The position numbers were made by a program, and so were the translations under genes. 64,000 bases of DNA, taken from the NCBI GenBank assembly GCA_012837715.1, contig DUQR01000033.1:62001-126000 (forward strand), read 5' to 3'. Origin of the DNA: Bacillota bacterium. GTDB lineage: Bacteria; Bacillota; UBA4882; UBA10575. The notes beneath the pieces are model-generated. The model made no database searches and was not told the DNA's origin. It saw only the letters and a program-made list of their open reading frames with translations. Below are positions 21,636 through 32,621 of the stretch, piece after piece (within the stretch, counting starts at the first letter, position 1; every line of letters starts with the position of its first letter).

Positions 21636-23243
21636 AATTACGACTATCAGCGCATAAAGCAGACACGGAAGAAGATTACGCTTGATCAGTTTTCCTTCAG
21701 CCCCCATCAGACCCACCGTTGCACAGGTGGCCACCACATTATTGAAAGAGATCATGCTTCCGAAGGCGCTCCCCACCACTTGGAGCCCAACGATGAGCAC
21801 CGGCGGTAGTTCCAGAAGCAAGGCGGTCTCATATTGAAACGAAGCGAACAGAAGATTCGAGACCGTGCTTGACCCGGACATAAAGGTGCCCATCATCCCA
21901 ATGAACGGGGCGAAAAGCATAAAGGCGTTGCCCGCCAAGACAGCCATGGTCCGGGCCATGATCGTCATCATGCTGTCGAACCCGCCGGTGTTCACATGGG
22001 AATTCAGCATTAACTGAACCATGGCCACCCCAAAGAATAAGGCCACTACTGCCCCGGAGATTTGCTGAAAAGTGTTCTGCCAAGCCCGCTTGGTTTGGGC
22101 GGGTGTCATTCCGTGCAGGAAATGGGTGAGCAAAGCAACAAGGGTAAAAGGGATCATCCCCGGTAAATAAGCCCAAGTCAGCTCATAATCCAAGCCGGTG
22201 ATCCCCAAAATATGGGGGACAGTGATCTTGACTGAGGATAAAAGATCCTTGAGTCCGAAAACCGGAAGCCGCGTAACTACTAAGATGACGGCGATCAGCA
22301 TATAAGGCGTCCAGGCCATCCATAAAGGCATCTCCGCCTCCCGCAGGTGGTTCTCTTCCCGTTCAAAATTGGACCGCCAATCTGCCGCCCAGGTGCTTGG
22401 CTCCGGAAAATCCCACCGGGTTTTCGGCGCTAAAAAACCGGATTTTGCCGCCCAAAGGAGAATGGGAAGTCCCACCAAGCCGCCGATTAAAGCCGGAAAT
22501 TCCGGCCCCAAAAAACGAGCCATGCAGTAATAGGGAACCACATAGACCAGACCGGCAAAGAAGGCAAAAGGCATGGCGGCAAAGGCGTGTTTCAAGGATT
22601 TATCCTCACCGAAAAGCACCACCAAAAAACAGAGTCCAATTAAGGGAACGAAAAAGCCGACGACGGCTTGGAGAAAGGCCACCTGTTCCGTGAGGAGCAT
22701 GGTAAAACGCGCGCTACCGGTACTCTCCAAATAGGTAGTGAGACTATTGACCGCGCTCAAAAGGGGGGTACCGGCCGCCCCGAAAGAAACCGAGGTTCCA
22801 GTCAAGATCAGAGTAATCATCGCCGCCGCCAACGGAGGAAAACCCAGCCCGACCAGAAGGGGAGCGGCTAAGGCCGGCGGAGCGCCGAACCCGGCGGCGC
22901 CCTCAATAAAGGCGCAAAACATCCACCCAATGATAATCGCCTGAAGGCGACGGTCATTTGTTATATGCCGGAAACCATTACTGATCCTGAGCATCGCGCC
23001 GGACTGTCTTAAAGTGTTTAAAATCAAAACCGCGCCAAAAATAATGATGATTACATCCAACGCTTTTAACGCCCCAAACAAAGAATAACCCAGAACATGG
23101 ACGGGTTCCATCCGCCAAATAGTCAAGGCGATTAGACACACCAAGCACCAGGCCAGGGGCAAGACTCTTTTCGCGCTCCAGTTGAATACGGCCATTAGCA
23201 GAACGGTAACTGCAATCGGTAAAAAGGCAATTAGGGCGAGCAA
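21621..23243 (-). CDS. lldP: L-lactate permease (LldP/LctP family)
   Basis: [57 protein letters not shown]...[34 protein letters not shown] start at 23243 behind gggaggt. Confidence 0.93.
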   Translation of the reverse strand: MLALIAFLPIAVTVLLMAVFNWSAKRVLPLAWCLVCLIALTIWRMEPVHVLGYSLFGALKALDVIIIIFGAVLILNTLRQSGAMLRISNGFRHITNDRRLQAIIIGWMFCAFIEGAAGFGAPPALAAPLLVGLGFPPLAAAMITLILTGTSVSFGAAGTPLLSAVNSLTTYLESTGSARFTMLLTEQVAFLQAVVGFFVPLIGLCFLVVLFGEDKSLKHAFAAMPFAFFAGLVYVVPYYCMARFLGPEFPALIGGLVGLPILLWAAKSGFLAPKTRWDFPEPSTWAADWRSNFEREENHLREAEMPLWMAWTPYMLIAVILVVTRLPVFGLKDLLSSVKITVPHILGITGLDYELTWAYLPGMIPFTLVALLTHFLHGMTPAQTKRAWQNTFQQISGAVVALFFGVAMVQLMLNSHVNTGGFDSMMTIMARTMAVLAGNAFMLFAPFIGMMGTFMSGSSTVSNLLFASFQYETALLLELPPVLIVGLQVVGSAFGSMISFNNVVATCATVGLMGAEGKLIKRNLLPCLLYALIVVIFASI

Positions 23244-23460
23244 GGTTAAAACCTCCCTCTTTAAACTGAACACTTCATGACAGAACTCTTTCTCCGGTAA
23301 AATCAGTGTTTAACATCCTAATAGCAAAGTAATCGCCCACACTGGCTACCCCCGCCCAACCATTTTACGAAAGAGGTCTGTTCTATTCTATTAGAGAAAA
23401 ACCAAGCCTCGATCTTCTCTTTCGCCTCCTCTTCCTCTTGGGCAATAAAAGCCCGTAAAA

Positions 23461-25059
23461 CTATTCTTCCAAACCCTCCCGGTACTCACTGGGGGTTTTG
23501 TTGGTAATTTTCTTAAAACAACTGCTAAAATAGAATGGATCATTGTAACCGACGGCAGTGGCGATTTCATAGATTCGCAGCTCGGTATGCTTCAGTAATT
23601 CTTTGGCTTTGCGAATCCGGCATTCCGTCAGATAATCGGAGAATTTCTTTCCGGTACGCTCGGTGAAAAGCAGACTGAGGTATCCGGGGCTGATATTATA
23701 TTTCTCCGCCATTGCGGAGAGGGTGATCTCCTCGGCATAATTCTTTTCAAGATAACGACGGATCTCATCTACCCGCTGTTGGTTAAGGCATTCCCGGTTT
23801 TGACTAATCAAGTGGTTGATCCGGGTAAATATTTCTTTAAATTCTTCCTCAAGTTCATCCAGGCATTGCGTGCGACTGATCATACTTAACGGAGGAGCAC
23901 CGTCCTCAAAGATCTCTTCTAAATTATAACCTAACTCATTAAGGGTAGCGCAGGTTAAAAGCAACAAGTTAGCAGCAATAATCCGGATCGATTCTGGCCC
24001 TAAGCTTAACGCTCTAATTTCCGCAAACAACTTCGCCAAGTCTTCAAGTATTTCATCGTAGGCCCCAACCCTTAAATCATCGAAGATCCGGTTTTGATAA
24101 AGCTGGTAAAAGATTTTATGGTAGCCCGGGTGCGCCAGATTGAGATCACCGACGGCATAAACATGGTTAAGACCGTAGAGAAACCGATTCTGAAGCGCCA
24201 TCCCGGCTTCCCGGTGCGCCACGGAGAGATCCGATAGCGTCTGGTAGCAATTACTGACCCCGAAGGTGATGTCTTTATTGAGATGAACCCGGAGTTTAGT
24301 TAACCATTCTTCAAGGAGCAACGGGAAATCGCGATCCGGCTCAAAAACGACGGCCACCATTTGATGATAGTAGTAATTGAGGAGCAAGAATTGGTACGCG
24401 GAATTCGTAAGCAACCACTCAAGATGCTGGTAAAACTGGAGATCCAATAAATACTTATCCTCTACGGAAACCAGTTCGTTAGAACCGCCATGCAGTTCCA
24501 TCAACACCACTTGGAAGGGTCTTTTTTCATACCTGACCAAACCCAAAAACTCTAGCTTCGCCTCATAGTCGGCTTTGGTCACTTTTCCATTCAACAGATC
24601 GGTGAGCAACTTTTCTCTTAAAGCTGACATGTTATTACTAATCTGCGCCCGCAAGGCAGCAATCTCCCGCTCTTTAGCTTGTTCCGCACTGATCTCCTCT
24701 TTCACGCGCAGCGCGACTTCCAAGAGGCGCTTTGTCGCAAAAGGTTTTAAAAGGTATTCGGAGACCGCTAGGTTAATTGACTCGCGGGCATATTCAAATT
24801 CGGCAAAACCGGAGATGACAATGATCTTCATCTGGTAATTCCGCTTTTTGATCTCTTTAATCAGTTCAATCCCGTTCATTACCGGCATTTGAATGTCGGT
24901 CACCACGATCTCGATCGGGTGTTGTTCCAGGAGAGTTAAAGCCTCCCGGCCATTACCGGCCCCAAGGACCGGATCGAACCCATAAGCATGCCATGGCACA
25001 TTGTTCATCAATTTTCGCTTGATCGCTTCTTCGTCTTCAACGAGCAAAATTCCACCCAT
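23461..25059 (-). CDS. YesN-like response regulator, receiver + AraC HTH
   Basis: ILLVEDEEAIKRKLMNNVPW...EIVVTDIQMPVMNGIELI...C-terminal YNISPGYLSLLFTERTGKKFSDYLTECRIRKAKELL...AVGYNDPFYFSSCFKKITNKTPSEYR. Confidence 0.95.
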   Translation of the reverse strand: MGGILLVEDEEAIKRKLMNNVPWHAYGFDPVLGAGNGREALTLLEQHPIEIVVTDIQMPVMNGIELIKEIKKRNYQMKIIVISGFAEFEYARESINLAVSEYLLKPFATKRLLEVALRVKEEISAEQAKEREIAALRAQISNNMSALREKLLTDLLNGKVTKADYEAKLEFLGLVRYEKRPFQVVLMELHGGSNELVSVEDKYLLDLQFYQHLEWLLTNSAYQFLLLNYYYHQMVAVVFEPDRDFPLLLEEWLTKLRVHLNKDITFGVSNCYQTLSDLSVAHREAGMALQNRFLYGLNHVYAVGDLNLAHPGYHKIFYQLYQNRIFDDLRVGAYDEILEDLAKLFAEIRALSLGPESIRIIAANLLLLTCATLNELGYNLEEIFEDGAPPLSMISRTQCLDELEEEFKEIFTRINHLISQNRECLNQQRVDEIRRYLEKNYAEEITLSAMAEKYNISPGYLSLLFTERTGKKFSDYLTECRIRKAKELLKHTELRIYEIATAVGYNDPFYFSSCFKKITNKTPSEYREGLEE

Positions 25060-25078
25060 TGTCCTGATCTTACCTCCT

Positions 25079-26872
25079 TTATGCCCATCCGTCCTCTTTG
25101 ATCAGCGGCAGGCGAAGGACTACCTTGGTTCCCTGATCGAGGGTAGAGGTTAACCACAACCCATATTCTTGGCCAAAAGCAAGGACGATCCGTTCATGGA
25201 CATTACGCAACCCAAACCCGTATTTCTCTTGCTCTTCCAGGCGTTCTCCCCGTAAGTAACGGTTGATCGCCGTAACCTGGCTAGCGGGCATGCCCCGACC
25301 GTTATCAATCACTTCAAAGCAGATCATTTCCTCCGCCTGGTAACCTTTGACGATGATTAATCCATCATTGCTTTCCAAGGAACGCACCCCGTGGTAGATG
25401 GCATTCTCAACCAAAGGTTGCAGTAGGAGCTTTAATGTTTTAAAGTGGGTAATGTCGTTCTCAACCTCAAACCGATAATCATACTTTTCGCCATGGCGCA
25501 GTTTTTGGATATAAAGGTAGTTACGGACATGATCCACTTCTTCCTTAATCCTGATCAGCTCCCGGCCTTGACTCAAACTAATCCGGAAGAAAGCCCCCAA
25601 GGCTTCCACCATCCTGATCACATCTTCGTTTTGGTTTGTTTCCAACAGGCCGATAATTACTTCCAGTGTATTATAGATAAAATGGGGTTTAATCTGTTCC
25701 TGGAGCGCCCGCATCTCAATTTGGCGCAGTTTCTTTTGCTCCTGAACACTCTGGCGCATCAACCGCCGGATCCGGGTGAGCATCTGATTAAAGGTCCGTC
25801 CGAGCTGGCCAATTTCATCATAAGTACGAACGGGAACAATTGTATTTAGATTATCAGCCGCCGCCCGCATGGAGGACTGCAGTTCTTTCAGGGGCTTTGT
25901 TAATACACCGGCGAGCAAAAGGGCCACCAGGATCACGACGATAATCGAGCCCACAATTAAGGCGAAGGACATCCGAGCGACCGTTGTCATTTCCGCAACT
26001 AACTCCGCCCGGTCGGAAATACCAATAATACTCCAATTCGCCAGGGTCAGGGTTTTCCCCATAATCACCCGGTTACCGTAGGTGTAATAACCACTCCGCC
26101 AGGATTCGCCCACCGGATTGCCCAGAAGGAGCCCGACGGATTTACCGACCAATTCGGCCTGGGGATGGAAGATGATCTGCCCGTTCTGGTCAACCAGGGT
26201 AACATAACCGGTCTTGCCCAGCCGGATATCACTGCAGATCCGCGCCAGGAGATCGATTTCCACATCGATACTCATGATCCCCAAAAAATTATCGTAATCG
26301 CCGTAGATCCCACACCCTACGGAAAAGACTTTTCCCCCCAGCCAATCATCATGGGGTCCATAGATCGCCATGATGTTATCCTGCGTAGTTCGATTGGCCA
26401 AGATTTGGAACAGTTCGTTTTGGGAAAGATCCACATTCGTCACGCCATAACAACCGATTTTTACCCCTTTTAAGGTTGTGATGGCGACTTCCCGCAGATC
26501 GGTTTTGTATTTTTTAATGTTATTTAAATTCTCCCATAGACGATAGGTATATTTCTGATTACCTTCAATGTCATCGATCATACTTAGTTTCAAGAACTGA
26601 AGGATGTAATAGTCGTTCCTAAGTTCGAGGATGCGCTCCAGATCACTGAGGTAGATTTGGAGGTTGCGTTCTACCCGGTTAATAACCGTCTCCGTATAGG
26701 TACGGACATTTTGCTGGAGAATCTCAAGGTAAGTATAGTAAGAAAGAAAAGCCAGTAAGATGAGGGGGATCAGGATTAAACCCGTAAAGGAGATGATGAA
26801 CTTAGTCCGCAACGACCTTAGACGGAAAACATCCCGGAATAACCTTCTCCCCGCCTTAATGAACTTCTTCAT
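25079..26872 (-). CDS. YesM-like sensor histidine kinase (extracytoplasmic Cache, HAMP, HisKA_7TM/His_kinase, HATPase)
   Basis: ALQEQIKPHFIYNTLEVIIGLLE, LLLQPLVENAIYHGV, NGRGM, GFGLRNVHERIVLAFG; Cache motifs in N-terminus. Confidence 0.94.
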   Translation of the reverse strand: MKKFIKAGRRLFRDVFRLRSLRTKFIISFTGLILIPLILLAFLSYYTYLEILQQNVRTYTETVINRVERNLQIYLSDLERILELRNDYYILQFLKLSMIDDIEGNQKYTYRLWENLNNIKKYKTDLREVAITTLKGVKIGCYGVTNVDLSQNELFQILANRTTQDNIMAIYGPHDDWLGGKVFSVGCGIYGDYDNFLGIMSIDVEIDLLARICSDIRLGKTGYVTLVDQNGQIIFHPQAELVGKSVGLLLGNPVGESWRSGYYTYGNRVIMGKTLTLANWSIIGISDRAELVAEMTTVARMSFALIVGSIIVVILVALLLAGVLTKPLKELQSSMRAAADNLNTIVPVRTYDEIGQLGRTFNQMLTRIRRLMRQSVQEQKKLRQIEMRALQEQIKPHFIYNTLEVIIGLLETNQNEDVIRMVEALGAFFRISLSQGRELIRIKEEVDHVRNYLYIQKLRHGEKYDYRFEVENDITHFKTLKLLLQPLVENAIYHGVRSLESNDGLIIVKGYQAEEMICFEVIDNGRGMPASQVTAINRYLRGERLEEQEKYGFGLRNVHERIVLAFGQEYGLWLTSTLDQGTKVVLRLPLIKEDGWA

Positions 26873-27873
26873 TTTATATCCCACGGTTTCTTGGTCTGGA
26901 GTAGTTGGCTGAAATTGGTCTCATCCGCCAGTTCTAAACCGGTATCAATAAAGTCAGAAGGAATGGGGAGATCCTTGATGGCACAGACCAGGTAGCTGAC
27001 GGTAAACTCGCCCATTTTCTGATAATCTTGCCCCACTAAAGCCTGGGCAAAGCCCTCGAGTGCCGCCTGCAACACCGGGTAAGAGGTATCCATCGCCACA
27101 GTAATCCCCCCGTTTCGGCACCATTGATCATAAACGGGCATTGCTTCCGGCGGCCCAAGGAAAGCCCACCCCCCAGTGAAGAAGAAAGCATCCGTCTCCG
27201 GGTGCTTCTTTAGATAAGCTTCCACTTCCTTCGCCGCCGTGGTCGTATCTTCATCACAGATCAGCAGCGTTTGATAGTTGAGTTTAATCCGGCCGGCGGT
27301 CGTATCTTTAAAACCACGGATCCGTTCGTTCAGATCATGGGACTTGGCGCCACCGGTCAGGATAACCGTATTCAACTCCCGGTCCGCCCAACCTTTGGCG
27401 GTTACGATCCGGATCATCGCTTTACCACATTCTACCCCGGCAGCGTAATTGTCGGTCCCACAGTAAAACAACCGGTTGCTCTCGGGTGCATCCGCCTCAA
27501 TGGTCGCCACTTTGATCCCAGCCGCCACCGCTTTATCGATCACCGGCCGGAGTCTCTCCTGGTCGCTGCAACTGACCGCAATCCCATCCACTTTCCGCCG
27601 GATCAACCCTTCAACAATTTTAATCTGGGTCTCCACATCAACCTTAAAGGGACCAACCCATTCCACCTGCACATTTAGCCGCCGCGCCGTAAATTCAGCC
27701 GCTTCTTTCGCCTCCACAAGCATCGGGTTATCAAGGGATTTCGGGACGATCGAGATGATAATTGGGCGCGTCCGGACCGACGAACCCACTCCCAAAGTAT
27801 GAACTGGGGAGAAACCGATGGCGAAGAGCAAAAAGAGAAGGATGATCCCTTTTTTCTGTTTGAAGAGCTTCAT
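26869..27873 (-). CDS. Sugar-binding protein (periplasmic binding protein type 1, RbsB-like)
   Basis: IIISIVPKSLDNPMLVEAKEAAEFTARRLNVQVEWVGP...GLIRRKVDGIAVSCSDQERLRPVIDKAVAAGIKVATIEADAPESNRLFYCGTDNYAAG; signal peptide without obvious lipobox Cys. Confidence 0.9.
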   Translation of the reverse strand: MKLFKQKKGIILLFLLFAIGFSPVHTLGVGSSVRTRPIIISIVPKSLDNPMLVEAKEAAEFTARRLNVQVEWVGPFKVDVETQIKIVEGLIRRKVDGIAVSCSDQERLRPVIDKAVAAGIKVATIEADAPESNRLFYCGTDNYAAGVECGKAMIRIVTAKGWADRELNTVILTGGAKSHDLNERIRGFKDTTAGRIKLNYQTLLICDEDTTTAAKEVEAYLKKHPETDAFFFTGGWAFLGPPEAMPVYDQWCRNGGITVAMDTSYPVLQAALEGFAQALVGQDYQKMGEFTVSYLVCAIKDLPIPSDFIDTGLELADETNFSQLLQTKKPWDIK

Positions 27874-27981
27874 TCGACCACTCCCTTACCTGACATTTAC
27901 GGTGATCAAAGCGATTTGCATTATCTCCGAATAGTCAACACAAGAAGCCCGTCCAGGATGGCCCCGCGGAAGTTCAGCGGT

Positions 27982-29130
27982 TTACTTGAGATGTTTATTG
28001 ATGATGGAACTAACATAGAGTGATCCGATCACGGCAATCACCGCACAGATCAAACCCAAAAACAGAGTAGTGATCCCAAACTTGCGGGCATCCGCATACA
28101 GATAAGCCGTAGGGGCCAGGCTCAAAAGATGCCAACCGCTCTTCCCGCCAATCCCGACCTTGCTTCCGATCGTCTTAAAAGTAACCAGGGTTTGGCGGTC
28201 ATGAACTTCGGTAATGAAACTCCCTTGGTTAATTTCACTGCCATAATCCCGGTCGGAAACAAGACTGAAGATTTCATCAAGGGGTTTTGTTTCTTTAATG
28301 ATCGACGAAAAGTTCTTCCCAATGTCCTCTTTAAACGGCGTGGAAACAATCTCACCATCATTGTTGATGACCAACGAATATTTTTCAGTCTCGGCCAACG
28401 AAATGTAGAGGCGGTTATAGATATTTAAGTTGATGAGTTGGTCAATCTTTTCTTCATCAACAATGATCGCCAATACCCCTAGGGACTCCCCGTCGGTCAT
28501 ATCTTTAATCTGTCGACCTAAAAGCACAAAATGACTACGGTTTATTTTGATCGCCGATGACCAAACGATCCCTCCGCCGGCGGCGCTGATATTACGATAA
28601 CCGTTATGTTCTTTAAAGCTTTTAATTAATTGCATAAAATCATCATGGTAATCCTTGGTAATGACCACCGACCGTTCGAGATCAGGATCACAAATAAACA
28701 TAAAGCCAAAAATATCCTGATTACTGATCATGTGTTCCTTAAAGTATGACTCCACTTCCCTTTTGGCCAGGAGGAGCTGATTTTGATCTTGGGCTCTGGC
28801 CAACAGAGCTAAAGTACTGTTAAAACCCTTATTGATAAAAAGGCGGACGGAAGTATTCTCAAACTCCGCCAACTTCGACTGGATATTGGCTACGGTTTGT
28901 ACCAGCTCGGCTTGGGAATACTGCGTTATTTTCTTCATAATCGCTGACCGCGAATTATTATACGCCAAGAACCCGATGAGCAAGATTGGAATCAAGGAAA
29001 CCACCAAGAAACAACAGATTAACCGGTTGCGGATTAACCCCTTGGTTTCCTTTCTTTTTTCTGGCCCGATCTGGTTCTCTTCTTCCGAGTGTGATTTAAT
29101 ACTTTGTAAATCAAAGACCATATTGGCCAT
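27982..29130 (-). CDS. Membrane Cache-domain protein lacking HAMP/MCP signalling domain (truncated paralog of the MCP at 30438-32621)
   Basis: Two TMs flanking a Cache-like sensory domain, collinear with the MCP up to the second TM, stop at ...SIINKHLK*. Confidence 0.8.
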   Translation of the reverse strand: MANMVFDLQSIKSHSEEENQIGPEKRKETKGLIRNRLICCFLVVSLIPILLIGFLAYNNSRSAIMKKITQYSQAELVQTVANIQSKLAEFENTSVRLFINKGFNSTLALLARAQDQNQLLLAKREVESYFKEHMISNQDIFGFMFICDPDLERSVVITKDYHDDFMQLIKSFKEHNGYRNISAAGGGIVWSSAIKINRSHFVLLGRQIKDMTDGESLGVLAIIVDEEKIDQLINLNIYNRLYISLAETEKYSLVINNDGEIVSTPFKEDIGKNFSSIIKETKPLDEIFSLVSDRDYGSEINQGSFITEVHDRQTLVTFKTIGSKVGIGGKSGWHLLSLAPTAYLYADARKFGITTLFLGLICAVIAVIGSLYVSSIINKHLK

Positions 29131-29468
29131 TTTTTGTTCCTCCCGATCTCTTCCACGTTTTACCACTAAACTTGTTATAACAAGTCAAGCTTATAATTTG
29201 CCGAAAAGCAAGAATACTAGCAAATAGAATAAGAACATTAGTAAAAAATCTCCATATTAATAGAGATATGGGAGTTCTTGTCCAAATCTCTACCATATAA
29301 GGAGATCACAAACCCAGGACAAGAAGAAAAGTAAATCCACCTCTTTTTACTCTTGAAGTCCCATTTTCAGTGTTTGTCGGTGAATAGCAACCCTGTATTT
29401 CTAAACCGCCTGATTATTGCTTATTGGCGAAATGGAGCAGATAAACGCTAATCTGAACGGTGCCACCA

Positions 29469-30425
29469 TCAATACCGACGGGTCGGCAGCACATCCTTGG
29501 CCACTTCTTGGGGGAAGACCCCTTCCTCAACAATAATGCGCTTGGGAATAGTTTTACCGGCGATGATGGCTTCCACCGCATCAAAGAAATGCCGTCCCAA
29601 CAGGGGGTTACACTCTACTGTGCAGTTAAGCTTGCCTTCGATCATGCCTTCAAAAGCAGCACGGATCGCATCAACGGAAACAATGATGATATCCACGCCA
29701 GGCCTGAGCCCGTAAGCCTCGATCGCTTGGATCGCGCCAATTGCCATATCATCATTATGGGCAAACAGCGCGTCGATTCGATCCCCTTCGGCTTTCAGGA
29801 ATTCTTCCATTACTTCCTTTCCCTTGGACCGAGTAAAGTCGCCATACTCCGACCTAATAATCTTCATCCCGGGGTAATCGGCGATCACTTCTTCAAACCC
29901 CTTTTTCCGGTCAATCGTCGGCGCCGAGCCAATGGTCCCTTGCAACTCCACGATCTTCGCCTGGCCGCTCATCTTCTCCACCAGCCAGCGCGCCGCCCGG
30001 CGCCCTTCCTCCACAAAATCGGAGCCGATCAAAGTCACCCAGAGCGAATTATCCGCACAGTCAACACCCCGGTCGGTCAGGATGACCGGTATTCTCGCCC
30101 GCTTCGCCTCCTGCAGAACTTCTTCCCAACCGGTGGTGACGACCGGCGAAAAACCAATCACATCGACTTTCCGTTCGATAAAAGACCTAATCGCTTTAAT
30201 CTGGTTGGTTTGCTGCTGTTGACCATCGACAAAGATCAGCTCAATCCCGCGTTTCTTTGCTTCGGAGATAATCGACTCGGTATTCGCAATTCGCCAAGCG
30301 CTTTCTGCTCCCACCTGGGCAAAGCCAACCACGATCTTTTTTTGTCTGGCGCCAACGGCACTTCCGAGGACCAACGCTAAAGCCAATACCACCAAGAACC
30401 AGAAAACTGCTTTTCGCTTAAGCAT
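29469..30425 (-). CDS. Sugar-binding protein (YtfQ-like periplasmic binding protein type 1)
   Basis: KIVVGFAQVGAESAWRIANTESIISEAKKRGIELIFVDGQQQQTNQIKAIRSFIERKVDVIGFSPVVTTGWEEVLQEAKRARIPVILTDRGVD...ALFAHNDDMAIGAIQAIEAYG. Confidence 0.92.
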   Translation of the reverse strand: MLKRKAVFWFLVVLALALVLGSAVGARQKKIVVGFAQVGAESAWRIANTESIISEAKKRGIELIFVDGQQQQTNQIKAIRSFIERKVDVIGFSPVVTTGWEEVLQEAKRARIPVILTDRGVDCADNSLWVTLIGSDFVEEGRRAARWLVEKMSGQAKIVELQGTIGSAPTIDRKKGFEEVIADYPGMKIIRSEYGDFTRSKGKEVMEEFLKAEGDRIDALFAHNDDMAIGAIQAIEAYGLRPGVDIIIVSVDAIRAAFEGMIEGKLNCTVECNPLLGRHFFDAVEAIIAGKTIPKRIIVEEGVFPQEVAKDVLPTRRY

Positions 30426-30437
30426 TTTATTCCCTCC

Positions 30438-32621
30438 CTAAGAACCATTTGTTTTCGTCCCCGGATCCACTTGGAACCGTTCAATCATCTGGACTAGATT
30501 CTCCGCCATCCCCCGTAAACCGGCAGCGAGACTCTTGACTTGATCGGCAATGGCGGTCTGTTCTTCCGTTGCGGCGGAGACCTCCTGCGCCGAAGCGGCC
30601 GTCTCCTCCAAAATTGAACTGATCACTTCGATGGATTGGGTTGTTTCTTCCTTCGCCCGATCAACCTCATTGATGATCGCTCCCATATCCACCATCCGTC
30701 TGGTTGTTTCGTCCATAGCATCGATGATCTGCCTAAAGGATTCCTGCGCCCTAGCAACCGACTCCATCTGTTTGGCCATGATCGCATATCCCCGTTCCAC
30801 TGTTGTCGTGGAGACGATTATCTTCTCAAGGATGCTCTTCACTATTGTATTGATGGTAATGGCGCCATCCCGTGACTGACCCGCCAGTTTATTCATCTCC
30901 TCGGCCACAACAGCAAAGCCTTTCCCCATTTCACCAGCGCGCGCCGCTTCAATCGACGCGTTCAATGCCAGTAAGTTGGATTGTTCCGCCAGATTACCAA
31001 TGACTTCGGTGATCCTGCTAATCTCATCAATGCTGGTTCGGAGGTCATTGATCACATCAAGCATGACCGTGGTTATTTCTTCCGTTTCTTTGGTGTTGGC
31101 CAGTAATAATTGGACTGTTTCCTGGGAATTGTAGCTCAGTTCTTTGGTTGAACTGGATATTTTCCCGACTTCGTCCGCTTTCTCATGAACTTTTTCAATC
31201 TGAACGGCTAAATTCCGCATCCGGCCGCTGGAATTCTCCGCTTCTTTTGTCTGTTCCGTTGTGCCGGTACTAATCTCCGACATAATACGGGCAATACTCT
31301 CCGCCGTCCGTACCGACTCCAGCGAATTATTTTCCAAGACGAAACCATGTTCCAAAACACTTTTAACGGCAACCTGGGTTTCGTCGATCAATACGCCAAT
31401 GCGCTCAACCATCCGGTTAAAACTCGTTCCTAACACACCCAATTCGTCCTCGGTGTTGATCCGAACCCGTACTGATAAATTACCCTTCTCCGCCTTCGCC
31501 ATCGCTTCCATTACTTCCTTTAAAGGATTTGAGATCCCAAAGGCGACTTTAAATGAGATCCCAACGGCTAACAGTGCGAAGAAGCCCGCCACGATTAAAG
31601 TGGTGAGACCAACAGTTCTCGATTCGGCATAAAGATAGGAAGTTTGGGTGAAACGCAAGAGATGCCAGTCGCTTTCACTACCAACTCCCGTTTCACTACT
31701 GATGGTCTTAAAAGTGATTAAATTCTCTTTGCCCTCCACCTTACCAATGTAGCTGCCTTGGTTTTGGTCGCTGGCGTAATCGCGGCCGGATCCGGCCCCA
31801 TCCATAATTGGTTGTAAGGGTTCGATATTTGCTAAAAGGGTCGATATCTGCCCACCAATATTATCCTTTATCGGAGAAGAAATAATAGAACCTTCGTCAT
31901 CGATAATTACCGAATATTTGGTCAGATCGGCAGTGGAGATCTCCCCGCCAGTATAAAGATGGGAGTTAATAATCCGGTCAATCTTTTCTTCTTCCACCAA
32001 GATCATTAAAACCCCTAAGGGACTTTCGGTGACCGACTCAGTCTTACACCGCGCTAGATACAGAAGGGGTCTGCTTTCAACCTTAAGCGAAGCCCAGCTT
32101 ATACTATCCCCCGCCTGAAGAATCTGGCGATAAGTCTCCGTCTCCCGAAGTTCCATACTTAATTGTCTCAATTCCGGACCATATTCTTTAGCAAAGACTA
32201 AGGGTTCACGGTCAGCAGCTTCACTGATAAAAATAAAGCCGAATATATCCGGATTACTAATGAGATAATCATTAAAGAATCTGTTCACATAATGTCGTTG
32301 GCTTAGGGCGACGGTCGGAGACAGGTTGTTGTAATTCCAGATCGCCTGATGGAACTGTTGATCGATAACTAATCGAGCCGAAACGGTCTCAAATTCGTTA
32401 AGTTTAAGCCTGACATGGGAGGCCGTTTGGTTCAGCTCATCCAGGGTTGACTGGGTGATTTTCCTGGTCATCGCCGATCTTGAACTGGTATAGGACAGCA
32501 AGCCCACAATAAATACGGGGACCAGTGAAACGAAGATAAAAGAATAGATTAAACGATCGCGAATCGAAGTATTACCAATGTTTTCTCTAATCTTTCTCCA
32601 TTTCATGCCTTTTATTAACAT
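30438..32621 (-). CDS. Methyl-accepting chemotaxis protein (Cache, HAMP, MA domain)
   Basis: [54 protein letters not shown] hallmark; [26 protein letters not shown]; start at MLIKG behind aggagtg. Confidence 0.95.
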   Translation of the reverse strand: MLIKGMKWRKIRENIGNTSIRDRLIYSFIFVSLVPVFIVGLLSYTSSRSAMTRKITQSTLDELNQTASHVRLKLNEFETVSARLVIDQQFHQAIWNYNNLSPTVALSQRHYVNRFFNDYLISNPDIFGFIFISEAADREPLVFAKEYGPELRQLSMELRETETYRQILQAGDSISWASLKVESRPLLYLARCKTESVTESPLGVLMILVEEEKIDRIINSHLYTGGEISTADLTKYSVIIDDEGSIISSPIKDNIGGQISTLLANIEPLQPIMDGAGSGRDYASDQNQGSYIGKVEGKENLITFKTISSETGVGSESDWHLLRFTQTSYLYAESRTVGLTTLIVAGFFALLAVGISFKVAFGISNPLKEVMEAMAKAEKGNLSVRVRINTEDELGVLGTSFNRMVERIGVLIDETQVAVKSVLEHGFVLENNSLESVRTAESIARIMSEISTGTTEQTKEAENSSGRMRNLAVQIEKVHEKADEVGKISSSTKELSYNSQETVQLLLANTKETEEITTVMLDVINDLRTSIDEISRITEVIGNLAEQSNLLALNASIEAARAGEMGKGFAVVAEEMNKLAGQSRDGAITINTIVKSILEKIIVSTTTVERGYAIMAKQMESVARAQESFRQIIDAMDETTRRMVDMGAIINEVDRAKEETTQSIEVISSILEETAASAQEVSAATEEQTAIADQVKSLAAGLRGMAENLVQMIERFQVDPGTKTNGS

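Noticed and set aside
29460-30380. 306-codon plus-strand ORF
   Set aside because: Exact shadow of the YtfQ-like binding protein at 29469-30425 (minus), which has clear family motifs and a signal peptide.
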